This document shows positions 63,745 to 64,000 of a stretch of DNA of 64,000 bases, piece by piece (the stretch's first letter is position 1; every line of letters starts with the position of its first letter). The notes beneath the pieces are model-generated. The model was not told where the DNA came from. It was given only the letters and a program-made list of their open reading frames with translations, and searched no databases. Source of the stretch: Deltaproteobacteria bacterium (GTDB lineage: Bacteria; Desulfobacterota; Desulfobacteria; Desulfobacterales; UBA5852). The stretch spans positions 124,001 through 188,000 of the forward strand of contig JAHLLS010000004.1 of assembly GCA_020444045.1 (NCBI GenBank). Reading direction: 5' to 3'. Both the position numbers and the translations under genes were made by a program.

Positions 63745-64000
63745 TCAGGACTGGCAGTGGTCGGGATCATCGTCGCAGGCGTCTTCCCGCTGTTTTTCGG
63801 CCAGGCGGGTCTTGCGGCGGGCCTGGGCCATGCGGTGGCGGTGTTTCTGCTTTTCGGTTTCACAGGTCAGGGACGGGATCGGGGTGGGATGACCGGCTTC
63901 GTCCAGGGCCACAAAGGTCAAAAAGGCCGAGGCCACATGCCGGATTTCACCGCTCAGCAGATTTTCGGTTTCGGCCCGCACGCCAACCTCCATGGAGGTC
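63745..64000 (-). CDS. Acyl-CoA thioesterase (YciA-like hotdog), C-terminal part
   Basis: The frame is open at the right window edge, so the N-terminus is missing; the Met at 63993 is internal. The visible 85 residues include SMEVGVRAETENLLSGEIRH and SAFLTFVALDEAGHPTPIP, typical of the second half of YciA/BACH-type acyl-CoA hydrolases, then a basic helical tail with a histidine- and aspartate-rich end. It would hydrolyse acyl-CoA esters. Confidence 0.85.
   Translation of the reverse strand, partial: TSMEVGVRAETENLLSGEIRHVASAFLTFVALDEAGHPTPIPSLTCETEKQKHRHRMAQARRKTRLAEKQREDACDDDPDHCQS

Noticed and set aside
1..64000. CRISPR arrays, tRNA or rRNA genes, phage or insertion-sequence genes
   Set aside because: No regularly spaced identical repeats, tRNA-like cloverleaf with conserved arms, rRNA core sequence or transposase/integrase protein was recognised. 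The spaced palindromic elements are irregular and far apart.

Overview
The window looks like a chromosomal segment of a strictly or mostly anaerobic deltaproteobacterium (Desulfobacterota), probably a Desulfosarcina/Desulfatitalea-like member of the Desulfobacteraceae. This is inferred from gene content: a stand-alone Ni-CO dehydrogenase, a Na+-translocating NADH:quinone oxidoreductase (Nqr), an octaheme tetrathionate-reductase-type cytochrome, two sigma-54 activators with cysteine-rich PAS domains, a DVU0772-type small protein, an RRxGxDRR small protein and a PEP-CTERM protein. GC is high in genes. I recognised no tRNA, rRNA, CRISPR array, prophage or transposase gene. No dissimilatory sulfate-reduction gene lies in the window, so that lifestyle is not proven here.

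Layout. 1-3.8 kb: minus-strand Mla phospholipid-transport operon (mlaF, an RsbW-like kinase, mlaE, mlaD, mlaA), in which MlaF carries a degenerate GGDEF-like tail. 4.2-11.4 kb: Fe-S/flavin ene-reductase, MazG-like pyrophosphohydrolase, a lipase-like lipoprotein, 5-oxoprolinase pxpABC and a flavodoxin. 11.5-17.2 kb: branched-chain amino-acid ABC transporter livKHMGF, with livK separated from livH by about 1.1 kb of stacked intergenic repeats. 17.2-20.4 kb: repeat-rich region holding a GEMM-type cyclic-dinucleotide riboswitch in front of a PEP-CTERM gene, then a small RRxGxDRR protein. 20.5-24.9 kb: general L-amino-acid transporter aapJQMP. 25.2-29.9 kb: a NosL-like protein, an FtsX-type ABC transporter and a CPWC membrane protein, with a divergent SafE-like copper/thiol-type membrane protein.

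30-34.5 kb: menaquinone methyltransferase, a UbiA prenyltransferase and cysE-cysK plus a PIN-domain gene. 34.8-38.9 kb: a likely regulatory unit in which a sigma-54 activator is divergent from an octaheme cytochrome/cytochrome b operon, with an array of TGTTAA/TTAACA half-sites next to the activator gene and a canonical -24/-12 promoter in front of the operon. 39.2-48.1 kb: nifU-nifS, DUF2156, flavodoxin, exonuclease III, unknown genes, an epimerase, a Fur-family regulator, citrate synthase and a zinc-ribbon protein. 48.4-54.3 kb: nqrABCDEF, with NqrA carrying two RnfC-like 4Fe-4S motifs. 54.7-60.3 kb: ferredoxin-thioredoxin-reductase-like protein plus glutaredoxin, cooS, and a second Cys-rich-PAS sigma-54 activator. 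60.5-64 kb: sfsA, mobB, a J-domain protein, tpx and the C-terminus of a hotdog thioesterase.

Together the genes describe amino-acid and peptide scavenging (pxp, liv, aap), quinone-linked anaerobic electron transfer (Nqr, menaquinone genes, octaheme cytochrome/cytochrome b), CO or C1 metabolism and thiol/redox homeostasis. Two families of dispersed intergenic elements dominate the non-coding DNA: a roughly 160-190 nt repeat (six copies at 6-20 kb) and a 110-146 nt long palindrome whose end arms differ between copies but stay self-complementary (best copies at 34.6, 39.1, 50.9, 54.3 and 63.5 kb).
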